12,809 bases of DNA from Alphaproteobacteria bacterium (GTDB lineage: Bacteria > Pseudomonadota > Alphaproteobacteria > Caulobacterales > Caulobacteraceae): assembly GCA_018895795.1 (NCBI GenBank), contig JAHINZ010000368.1, positions 1 through 12,809 of the forward strand. Direction: 5' to 3'. Every line of letters starts with the position of its first letter. Within the stretch, counting starts at the first letter, position 1. Shown piece after piece: positions 7,939 through 12,809 of the stretch. The position numbers and the translations under genes are program-made. The notes under the pieces are model-generated. The model was not told the origin of the DNA. It searched no databases and was given only the letters and a program-made list of their open reading frames with translations.

Positions 7939-8523
7939 TTACGCGCAACGTGCGATCCGGTAGTCTTCGATCTGGTGGAAGATCGCGCCCATGGCGGCGT
8001 GGGCGGGTTGATGATCCTCGGCGATCTGGCCCTCGGCCAGGATCAGGGCCAGGCGATCGCGGGCGCGGCTGACCCGGCTCTTGATCGTGCCCAGCGCCGC
8101 GCCGGTGACCAGGCTGACCTCTTCATAGGACATGCCCGCCGCGCCGATCAGGATCAACGCCTCGCGTTGGTCGGCCGGCAGCATGTCCATCGCCCGGCGG
8201 ACCTCGTCCAGCTCCAGGGCGGCCGTCGGATTGGACACCGAGACCAGGGTGCGCTCGGCGACCTCGGGGTCGAGCTCGCAACTGCGCCACGAGCGGCGCT
8301 TTTCCGAATAGAAGACATTGCGCAGGATCATGAAGGTCCAGGCCTTCATGTTGGTGCCCGGCTGATAGGAGTCGCGCGAGGACAGGGCCTTGGCCAGGGC
8401 GTCCTGAGCCAGATCATCGCCCTGGGTGGCGCTGCCGCAAAGCGAACGCCCAAAGGCGCGCAGATGCGGGATCAGCCCGACAAGCTCGCGCTCGAAGGCG
8501 GTGTTGGATGTTGTTTCAGTCAT
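7939..8523 (-). CDS. ECF-type RNA polymerase sigma factor (EcfG-like), orphan
   Basis: A 194-residue extracytoplasmic-function sigma factor. Region 2 is about 14-78, with DDLAQDALAKAL (36-47) and MKAWTFMILRNVFYSEKRR. Region 4 is about 105-160, with LPADQREALILIGAAGMSYEEVSLVTGAALGTIKSRVSRARDRL. This region 4 resembles the EcfG/general-stress branch of alphaproteobacteria, but no NepR or PhyR gene is adjacent, so it may be a secondary paralogue. About 30 residues follow region 4 (HQPAHAAMGAIFHQIEDYRIARCA), longer than a minimal ECF. The ATG at 8523 is chosen over upstream in-frame ATGs because GGGGAG lies 7 bases before it. A GACTC site (8529-8533) overlaps the leader. No GGAAC-N17-CGTT autoregulatory promoter was found. 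Confidence 0.9.
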   Translation of the reverse strand: MTETTSNTAFERELVGLIPHLRAFGRSLCGSATQGDDLAQDALAKALSSRDSYQPGTNMKAWTFMILRNVFYSEKRRSWRSCELDPEVAERTLVSVSNPTAALELDEVRRAMDMLPADQREALILIGAAGMSYEEVSLVTGAALGTIKSRVSRARDRLALILAEGQIAEDHQPAHAAMGAIFHQIEDYRIARCA

Positions 8524-8688
8524 CGCCGGACTCCCCATTCGTAACATTAACGCGCCCGCCGCCTTATGGCTCCGCTTGCCGACGAAGTTTTTTCACGGCC
8601 GGCGGGCCTCGCGGCTTGGCGGCGACTTCCCCCGCATCCCCCGTTCCCTTTTCAGCGGAACCAGATTATACGTCCCGGCTGATCATCC

Positions 8689-8710
8689 CGCCCGGCCGAA
8701 AGGCCGGGCG
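8689..8710 (+). promoter_or_regulatory. GAAA-tetraloop hairpin in the trcR leader
   Basis: CGCCCGGCC-GAAA-GGCCGGGCG is a perfect 9-bp GC-only stem capped by a GNRA tetraloop. It ends about 11 bases before the strong TGGAGGA ribosome-binding site (8721-8727) of trcR. It could stabilise the messenger or affect ribosome loading. A possible -10 (TTATAC, 8666-8671) lies just upstream, so the hairpin would sit near the 5' end of the transcript. Confidence 0.55.
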
Positions 8711-8731
8711 CCGTCATTTCTGGAGGACCGC

Positions 8732-9451
8732 ATGTCCGACATCCTGATGCCCAAGGCGACGGCCGTCTGGCTCGTGGACAACACGTCGCTGAGCTTCGAG
8801 CAGATCGCCGATTTCTGTAATCTGCACCCGCTGGAAGTGCGCGGCATCGCCGACGGCGAAGTGGCGCGCGACATCCGCGGCGCCGACCCGATCGGCAACG
8901 GCCAGCTGACCCGCGAAGAGCTGGATCGCGCCCAGGCCAATGACGCCTATCGCATGAAGGCCCAGGTCAGCCGTCACGCCGAGCTGCTGAAGCCGCAGAA
9001 GAAGGCCCCGCGCTACACCCCGGTGTCGCGCCGTCAGGACCGTCCGGACGCCATCGCCTGGTTCCTGCGTCACCATCCCGAGGTGACCGACGCCCAGATC
9101 TCCAAGCTGCTGGGCACCACCAAGTCGACCATCGACCAGGTGCGCCACCGCACCCACTGGAACGCGGCCAACATCAAGCCGATCGATCCGGTCACCCTGG
9201 GCCTGATCGGCCAGCTGGAGCTGGACGCCCTGGTCAAGAAGGCCGCTGAAAAGAAGGCCAAGGACGACCTGAAGAAGGGCATCCTGCCTGAGGATCCGAC
9301 CCTGCGCCCCGCGTCCGAGACCGGCGTCGTCGAGGCGCCCGAGGAAGACGAAGAAGCCGAATACCGCAAGTCGCGCGCCGAACCGAAGGCCGAAGACGTG
9401 TTTGGCAAGTCGACCTATGTGGCTGAAGACGACGAAGACGACGAGGACTAG
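8732..9451 (+). CDS. trcR: TrcR/DUF1013 family transcriptional regulator
   Basis: A 239-residue DUF1013 protein, a family now annotated as the alphaproteobacterial cell-cycle regulator TrcR. Two helix-turn-helix-like segments are visible: TAVWLVDNTSLSFEQIADFC...EVRGIADG (about 10-42) and AIAWFLRHHPEVTDAQISKLLGTTKSTIDQVRHR (about 107-140), followed by the conserved THWNAANIKPIDPVTLGL. A Lys-rich stretch (169-182) leads into a strongly acidic tail ending EDDEDDED. The ATG at 8732 is preferred over upstream starts because GGAGG sits 5 bases before it and MSDILMPKATAVWLVDNTSLSF is the family N-terminus. It is divergent from the ECF sigma gene across 208 bases that hold both promoters. Confidence 0.88.
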   Translation: MSDILMPKATAVWLVDNTSLSFEQIADFCNLHPLEVRGIADGEVARDIRGADPIGNGQLTREELDRAQANDAYRMKAQVSRHAELLKPQKKAPRYTPVSRRQDRPDAIAWFLRHHPEVTDAQISKLLGTTKSTIDQVRHRTHWNAANIKPIDPVTLGLIGQLELDALVKKAAEKKAKDDLKKGILPEDPTLRPASETGVVEAPEEDEEAEYRKSRAEPKAEDVFGKSTYVAEDDEDDED

Positions 9452-9470
9452 TCGCCTCCTCTCATGGAAG

Positions 9471-9497
9471 CGGCCGCTCCCCTCGGGGGAGCGGCCG
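9471..9497 (+). terminator. GC-rich hairpin ending trcR
   Basis: CGGCCGCTCCC pairs perfectly with GGGAGCGGCCG (11 bp) around a 5-base loop, 19 bases after the trcR stop. Only a weak T-rich run follows (AAATTCTCT), so termination may be incomplete. It also lies just beyond the converging ydcH gene and could end both transcripts. Confidence 0.6.
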
Positions 9498-9524
9498 TGC
9501 CAAATTCTCTAGGTCAGGGCTGCG

Positions 9525-9698
9525 TCAGTGCAGTCGAGATCGAAGTCCCTCGATCTGCTCTTTCAGCCTAAGTTTTCGCCGCTTCAGCTCCGTAAGTCGC
9601 GCGGCGTCGCTCGCGGGACGCTTGGTCTCCTCCTGAATCGTGCGATCGAGCGTCTCGTGACGGGACCCCAGTTCGCGGATACGGGATTCGATGGCCAT
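9525..9698 (-). CDS. YdcH/DUF465 mini-protein, copy 1
   Basis: A 57-residue, highly charged helical protein, MAIESRIRELGSRHETLDRT then LTELKRRKLRLKEQIEGLRSRLH. It shows the YdcH (DUF465) pattern: a first helix with E..H..LD and a second with LK(R/K)xKLxLKxxI, forming a short antiparallel coiled coil. Function is unknown. The ATG at 9698 (AAGGAG, 9 bases upstream) is preferred over a start 13 codons earlier. A GATTC (GANTC) site lies at 9685-9689 in the first codons. A second family member lies at 10999-11238. Confidence 0.82.
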   Translation of the reverse strand: MAIESRIRELGSRHETLDRTIQEETKRPASDAARLTELKRRKLRLKEQIEGLRSRLH

Positions 9699-9784
9699 GG
9701 CTGTCGGCTCCTTGCTGTTGACAAGAGGAGTGAACACCCGGTGCGTCCGGCTGTCAGATCACATATCGTTGCACGCGGCGCCGC

Positions 9785-9807
9785 TTGACGCGGCGCGACC
9801 TGCTCCC
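9785..9807 (+). promoter_or_regulatory. Possible housekeeping promoter of ubiX
   Basis: TTGACGC (9785-9791) matches the Caulobacter housekeeping -35 consensus TTGACGS. Ten bases later GCTCCC (9802-9807) is a weak match to the -10 GCTANA. A start near 9815 would give a leader of about 13 bases, which agrees with the missing Shine-Dalgarno. Confidence 0.3.
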
Positions 9808-9827
9808 ATGACGGACGAAAATTTACC

Positions 9828-10478
9828 ATGTCGGACCCTTCAAAGATCGCCGACCCCGCTGCGCGCCCCAGACTGATCGTCGGGATTTCAGGCGCTTCGG
9901 GCGTCGTCTACGGCCTGCGAGCCCTGGACGCCTGTCGCGATCTGGGCGTCGAAAGCCATCTTGTGATGTCGAAATCGGCGGTCCTGACCCTGTCGCAGGA
10001 GACCGATCTTTCCATCAGCCAGGTCCATGCGAAGGCCGACGTGGTGCATCGCGCCGCCGATGTGGGCGCCGCGATCGCCTCGGGCTCCTTCCGCACCCTG
10101 GGCATGATCATCGCCCCCTGTTCGGTGCGGACGATGAGCGAAATCGCCAGTGGCGTAACGTCTTCGCTGCTGACCCGGGCCGCCGACGTGGTGCTCAAGG
10201 AGCGCAAGACCCTGGCCCTGATGGTGCGCGAAACGCCGCTGCACCTGGGCCATCTGCGCACCCTGACCAAGCTGGCCGAGATGGGCGCGGTGATCGCCCC
10301 GCCGCTGCCGGCCTTCTACGCCAAGCCCAAGACGATCGCCGAGATGGTCGACCAGTCGGTGGGCCGGGTGCTGGACCTGTTCGACCTCAACTGGCGGCCG
10401 GTGAAACGCTGGGGCGAGGACCTCGCGACGATCACCGGCCAAGGATCCGACACGGCCCCTGAAACAGGTGAAGGTTAA
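9828..10478 (+). CDS. ubiX: UbiX flavin prenyltransferase
   Basis: A 216-residue flavoprotein that makes prenylated FMN from reduced FMN and dimethylallyl phosphate, the cofactor needed by the UbiD decarboxylase in ubiquinone synthesis. Key segments: LIVGISGASGVVYGLRAL (about 16-33), IIAPCSVRTMSEIASG (94-109), LMVRETPLHLGHLRTL (131-146) and PPLPAFYAKPKTI (158-170). All are well conserved in UbiX and closely related Pad1-type proteins. It carries an N-terminal extension of about 13 residues before the Rossmann-like fold and a non-conserved tail of about 20. No UbiD gene is in the window. The TIGR02444 gene follows after only 4 bases, suggesting one transcript. Confidence 0.95.
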   Translation: MSDPSKIADPAARPRLIVGISGASGVVYGLRALDACRDLGVESHLVMSKSAVLTLSQETDLSISQVHAKADVVHRAADVGAAIASGSFRTLGMIIAPCSVRTMSEIASGVTSSLLTRAADVVLKERKTLALMVRETPLHLGHLRTLTKLAEMGAVIAPPLPAFYAKPKTIAEMVDQSVGRVLDLFDLNWRPVKRWGEDLATITGQGSDTAPETGEG

Positions 10479-10482
10479 CGTC

Positions 10483-10932
10483 ATGACGCTCTGGGACTGG
10501 GCCTTGAAGGCCTATGCGCGACAGGATGTCGCGGACGCCTGTCTGAACTTGCAGGACGGCCACGGTCAGAACGTGCCCTATCTGCTGTGGGCCGCCTGGG
10601 CCGCCGGCGAGGGCCGAGCGGTCGACCCCAAGGCCGCCGCCCTGCTGATGCGCCGCTGGGACGCCGAGATCGGCGCGCCGCTGCGCGGGGTTCGCCGCGC
10701 CCTCAAGCCGACCAGCCCCGACATCGCCGACCAGGCCCGCGAAGATCTGCGCGAGGCGGTCAAGGCCGTCGAGTTGCGGGGCGAGCGGGTGCTGTTGGAA
10801 AGTCTTGAAGCCCTGACCGGTCCGGCGGCCGCGCCGCGCGACGTTCTGGAAAGCCTGGTCGAGGCCGCCGCCGCCTCCGGCGACCCGCCGCGGCGTTCCG
10901 CTTTGGAACGCCTGGCCGGCGCTCTATCGTGA
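10483..10932 (+). CDS. TIGR02444 (DUF2390) family protein
   Basis: A 149-residue protein starting MTLWDWALKAYARQDVADAC and LNLQDGHGQNVPYLLWAAWAA, which is the diagnostic block of TIGR02444 (LWDWAL...YA...V...CL.LQD.HGQNV..LLW). The rest is helical and less conserved. Function is unknown. The ATG at 10483 has AAGG 8 bases upstream; a GTG at 10468 would overlap ubiX by 11 bases and adds residues outside the family pattern. Its tight spacing behind ubiX suggests translational coupling. Confidence 0.85.
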   Translation: MTLWDWALKAYARQDVADACLNLQDGHGQNVPYLLWAAWAAGEGRAVDPKAAALLMRRWDAEIGAPLRGVRRALKPTSPDIADQAREDLREAVKAVELRGERVLLESLEALTGPAAAPRDVLESLVEAAAASGDPPRRSALERLAGALS

Positions 10933-10937
10933 ACCTC

Positions 10938-10963
10938 TTTACGGCCCGGCAGCCTTTGCTATC
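10938..10963 (+). promoter_or_regulatory. Possible housekeeping promoter of the second ydcH gene
   Basis: TTTACGG (10938-10944), one mismatch from TTGACGS, is followed after 13 bases by GCTATC (10958-10963), one mismatch from GCTANA. This spacing is within the Caulobacter 10-14 base range. A start near 10970 gives a leader of about 29 bases containing AAGGGGA. Confidence 0.4.
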
Positions 10964-10998
10964 TATCAAGGTCGCGGGCCGACCGAAGGGGACCCTCC

Positions 10999-11238
10999 AT
11001 GACCGATGAACCTTCGACCAATGATGACGATCCGTCGGACGAATCCGACATGGCGATCGAGCGTCGCCTGTCCGTGCTGCGCGAAGAGCATCAGGATCTG
11101 GACGCCGCCGTTCAGGCCCTTGAGCAGCGCCCCCAGCCCGACATGCTGCAGATCGCGCGTCTGAAGAAGAAGAAGCTGGGGCTGAAGGACAAGATCGGCC
11201 GTCTGGAAGACATGCTGATGCCCGACATCATCGCCTGA
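10999..11238 (+). CDS. YdcH/DUF465 mini-protein, copy 2 with acidic N-terminus
   Basis: A 79-residue protein. The DUF465 core begins at residue 18 (MAIERRLSVLREEHQDLDAA) and continues LQIARLKKKKLGLKDKIGRLEDML. It aligns with the copy at 9525-9698 (both cores start MAIE.R, share H..LD, and have LK..KL.LK..I). The first 17 residues are a separate acidic extension (TDEPSTNDDDPSDESD). The ATG at 10999 has AAGGGGA 7 bases upstream, while the internal ATG at 11050 has none, so the extension is probably translated. Function is unknown. It converges with the response regulator gene. Confidence 0.82.
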   Translation: MTDEPSTNDDDPSDESDMAIERRLSVLREEHQDLDAAVQALEQRPQPDMLQIARLKKKKLGLKDKIGRLEDMLMPDIIA

Positions 11239-11267
11239 GGCGGGGCGCGCCCCCTCGGCGTCAGGCG
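11232..11267. terminator. Two-part hairpin spanning both stop codons of convergent genes
   Basis: The outer stem CGCCTGA (11232-11238) pairs with TCAGGCG (11261-11267). An inner palindrome GGGGCGCGCCCC sits at 11242-11253. The outer arms contain the TGA of the ydcH gene (plus) and the TGA of the response regulator gene (minus). No T-tract follows, so its use as a bidirectional terminator is inference. Confidence 0.45.
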
Positions 11268-11623
11268 TGTCGCAGCGCTTCAAGCGCGCGGACGCCGCTG
11301 AGCAGCCGAGCCGGGGTGATCGGCTTTTCGAGACGCGCGTCGGCGCGTTCGTCATCCAGCAGCCGCCGGGAATCGACCGCCGAGGCCAGCAGGGTGGCGG
11401 TCAGGTCGCCGCGACGCTCGCGGATGGCGCGGATCAGTTGCCCGCCCGTCATCCGCGGCATGTAAAAGTCGGTGATCACCAGATCCGGCGCAAAGGCGTC
11501 CAGAGCGTCCAGCGCCTCGACGCCGTCCCGGCACATCATCACCTCGAAGCCCGCCTCGCTGAGCGTGATCTCGTAGATCATCGCCAGGACAGGATCATCT
11601 TCCGCAACCAGAATGCGCTGCAT
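11261..11623 (-). CDS. Single-domain response regulator (receiver only)
   Basis: A 120-residue CheY-like receiver with no output domain. Phosphorylation site parts are intact: Glu8-Asp9-Asp10, acceptor Asp52 in LVITDFYMPRMTGG, Ser81 in LLASAV as the switch Ser/Thr, and Lys100 in LEKP. The aromatic residue usually three positions before this Lys is Arg97, an unusual feature. It may pass or soak up phosphate or bind a partner, as DivK and CpdR do; the kinase is unknown. The promoter holds a perfect CtrA box 43 bases before the start codon, so cell-cycle control is likely. The ribosome-binding site is weak. The diguanylate cyclase gene lies 190 bases upstream on the same strand. Confidence 0.93.
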   Translation of the reverse strand: MQRILVAEDDPVLAMIYEITLSEAGFEVMMCRDGVEALDALDAFAPDLVITDFYMPRMTGGQLIRAIRERRGDLTATLLASAVDSRRLLDDERADARLEKPITPARLLSGVRALEALRHA

Positions 11624-11665
11624 CTTCGGGTCCCATGCGCCTGGAAGGAGTGCAGACGCTTTTCC

Positions 11666-11680
11666 TTAACTGACCGTTAA
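11666..11680 (-). promoter_or_regulatory. CtrA binding box upstream of the response regulator gene
   Basis: TTAACTGACCGTTAA is an exact TTAA-N7-TTAA CtrA box, centred about 50 bases before the ATG of the minus-strand response regulator. This places it in or near the -35 region of that gene's promoter, typical of CtrA-controlled promoters. It is the only full match I found. A GAGTC (GANTC) site lies at 11704-11708, 24 bases further upstream. Activation versus repression cannot be read from the sequence. Confidence 0.78.
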
Positions 11681-11758
11681 AGTCGTAGCGCTCGGGGTGG
11701 AACGAGTCCCTGCGCGAAACGTCGCAAGACCCAGAGATGCGCTCGGCGGCGCTACAGC

Positions 11759-11793
11759 CTAGAGAATTCTCGCCCGAAGGCGAAACCGCTCTA
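11759..11793. repeat. Small palindromic intergenic element after the GGDEF gene
   Basis: Outer TAGAG (11760-11764) pairs with CTCTA (11789-11793). Inside lie the palindrome GAGAATTCTC (11762-11771) and the hairpin TCGCC-CGAA-GGCGA (11770-11783). The block with its AT-rich flank (AAAGTGATAAAGACC) recalls 'CTAGAG...CTCTA' intergenic palindromes seen in alphaproteobacteria, from memory. It lies 20 bases beyond the diguanylate cyclase stop and may mark its transcript end. Confidence 0.35.
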
Positions 11794-11813
11794 AAGTGAT
11801 AAAGACCCTAAAA

Positions 11814-12536
11814 TCAAGCACTTGCAACCCGCCGACGTTTGCGTACGAACATGGCGGCGTCGGCTTCGGCCAGGGCGACCTCGGGATCGGAGCCCGGCTC
11901 GATCTCGCGCACGCCCCACGAAATATGCAGCGGCGCCGACCATTCGCCGAACTCGACCGGGGTGTCCTGAACGGCGGCGGCCAGGCTGGCGGCCTTGGAC
12001 AGGGCGGTTTCCTTGTCGGCCTGGGCCAGCAGCACGGCGAACTCGTCGCCGCCCATCCGTCCGACCACGTCGCTTTCCCGGACATTGGCCAGCAGGCGGC
12101 GCGCCACGGCCTGCAGGGCCGCGTCGCCGGCCGCGTGGCCGAAGCGGTCATTGACGGTCTTGAAGCCGTCGAGATCGAAGAACACCACGCTGGCGGGCGA
12201 GCCGTAGCGCTGGGCGAAGGCGGCCACGCGCTTCATTTCGCGCAGGAAGGCGCGGCGGTTCAGCACCGGGGTCAGCACGTCCTGGTCGGCCTGGGCCTGG
12301 GCCTCGTTGAGCCGCAGTTTCAGCCGCGAGACCTCGGATCGCAGATCGTCGATCTCGGTCATCAGGGTGGACAGGGCTTCCTGCACCTGCGGCGTCAGGT
12401 CGGCCTCGCCCAGCCCCAGAAAGGCTGCGCTGTCGGAGGCGGCGACGTCGCGCGTGGCCACCTTGGCGCCGGCGCGGGCCAGGGCCCGCTTGCGAATGGC
12501 GGCGAAGGGTTCGGTCCGGGCGCCGGAAATCTTCAT
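11814..12536 (-). CDS. Diguanylate cyclase (GGDEF) with coiled-coil N-terminus
   Basis: A 240-residue soluble protein predicted to make c-di-GMP from two GTP. Residues 1-45 are basic and low in complexity. Residues 46-85 (LTPQVQEALSTLMTEIDDLRSEVSRLKLRLNEA) form a coiled coil for dimerisation. The GGDEF domain follows: DVLTPVLNRRAF, FFDLDGFKTVNDRFGH with Asp121, and GGDEF at 162-166. RESD (153-156) lies five residues before GGDEF, so the RxxD product-inhibition site is intact. No transmembrane or sensor domain is present. The layout resembles Caulobacter DgcB, but I cannot assign orthology. The ATG at 12536 is chosen from the start of the coherent protein; no Shine-Dalgarno is visible. GAATC (12544-12548) lies 8 bases upstream. 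It is divergent from purE. Confidence 0.93.
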   Translation of the reverse strand: MKISGARTEPFAAIRKRALARAGAKVATRDVAASDSAAFLGLGEADLTPQVQEALSTLMTEIDDLRSEVSRLKLRLNEAQAQADQDVLTPVLNRRAFLREMKRVAAFAQRYGSPASVVFFDLDGFKTVNDRFGHAAGDAALQAVARRLLANVRESDVVGRMGGDEFAVLLAQADKETALSKAASLAAAVQDTPVEFGEWSAPLHISWGVREIEPGSDPEVALAEADAAMFVRKRRRVASA

Positions 12537-12712
12537 GACGGGGGAATCGTTTCTTGCACAGCTTCGCCGAGTGTTAACGCGAACGTCGGTCAGCGCAATC
12601 GGCACGCGTTTTGGTCGCAGGCCATGACCCGCGCGGCGCCCCATTCCGAGGCGCGCCAAGCGTTTTGGGCTTGCGCTCGCGCCATCCACGCGCATACCGG
12701 GCGGCTTCGGGC

Positions 12713-12730
12713 CTCGCCGTCGCCGGCGAG
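12713..12730 (+). promoter_or_regulatory. Short hairpin in the purE leader
   Basis: CTCGCCG-TCGC-CGGCGAG forms a 7-bp stem 34 bases before the purE ATG. The rest of 12537-12764 (228 bases) must hold the divergent promoters of purE and the GGDEF gene, but I see no clear -35/-10 pair and no purine-riboswitch-like architecture. Confidence 0.25.
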
Positions 12731-12764
12731 ACCCGCGCGCCGACTTCAAGGGACCTCGACGCCG

Positions 12765-12809
12765 ATGCCAAACGCGACCTCGCCGCCCGTCGCCATCATC
12801 ATGGGCAGC
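12765..12809 (+). CDS. purE: PurE, N5-carboxyaminoimidazole ribonucleotide mutase, N-terminal start only
   Basis: Fifteen codons are visible: MPNATSPPVAIIMGS. 'VAIIMGS' is the first strand and phosphate-binding loop start of class I PurE, which moves the carboxyl group of N5-CAIR to give CAIR in purine synthesis; purK often follows. AAGGGA lies 11 bases before the ATG, slightly far but usable. The call depends on this short motif, so other proteins starting with a similar strand cannot be fully excluded. Confidence 0.72.
   Translation, partial: MPNATSPPVAIIMGS

Noticed and set aside
8658..8675. GGAAC in the trcR/sigma intergenic region as an EcfG promoter
   Set aside because: No CGTT at the required spacing on the same strand; the nearest CGT is only about 9 bases away.
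12537..12764. Purine riboswitch in front of purE
   Set aside because: Only a short simple hairpin is present; the three-way junction and conserved loops of the purine riboswitch are not seen.

Overview
The window looks like chromosomal DNA from a Caulobacter-like alphaproteobacterium (order Caulobacterales). Evidence: very high GC, an RcdA gene (ClpXP adaptor of the CtrA pathway), a DUF1013/TrcR regulator, a cysteine-free L31, a perfect CtrA box (TTAA-N7-TTAA) and dispersed GC-rich palindromes at gene ends. No rRNA, tRNA, CRISPR array, prophage or classical insertion sequence was seen, and no gene-free stretch exceeds 300 bases.

Layout. Bases 1-3118 hold, on the plus strand, the 3' end of an inositol-monophosphatase gene (suhB family), an exported GlpQ-type glycerophosphodiester phosphodiesterase and an exported DUF885 putative metallohydrolase. 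Two families of long palindromic repeats lie between and after them. Bases 3119-5310 hold an MsbA-type ABC exporter (minus), divergent from rpmE (L31, plus), which ends in a strong intrinsic terminator. Bases 5409-5866 form an unusual unit: a small GIY-YIG nuclease gene of lower GC, framed by two perfect 36-bp inverted copies of a palindromic repeat. Next come rcdA and a DUF1192 gene (minus), a PIG3-like quinone oxidoreductase (plus), an orphan ECF sigma factor (minus) and the divergent trcR (plus). Bases 9525-11238 hold two YdcH/DUF465 mini-proteins on either side of a tight ubiX-TIGR02444 pair. Bases 11261-12536 hold a single-domain response regulator with a CtrA box in its promoter and a coiled-coil diguanylate cyclase, both minus. 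The start of purE closes the window on the plus strand.

How the parts fit. Most genes are housekeeping: ubiquinone cofactor supply (UbiX), purine synthesis (PurE), ribosome (L31), lipid and phosphate scavenging (GlpQ), export (ABC). A cell-cycle theme runs through the second half: RcdA, TrcR, a CtrA-boxed receiver protein, a diguanylate cyclase with an intact inhibitory site (RcdA works with the c-di-GMP effector PopA in Caulobacter), and CcrM-type GANTC sites in several leaders. Linking these genes functionally is inference from family knowledge and proximity.

The best candidate for an undescribed system is the GIY-YIG nuclease inside its repeat pair. It resembles, in architecture only, the REP-palindrome/RAYT-transposase pairing.
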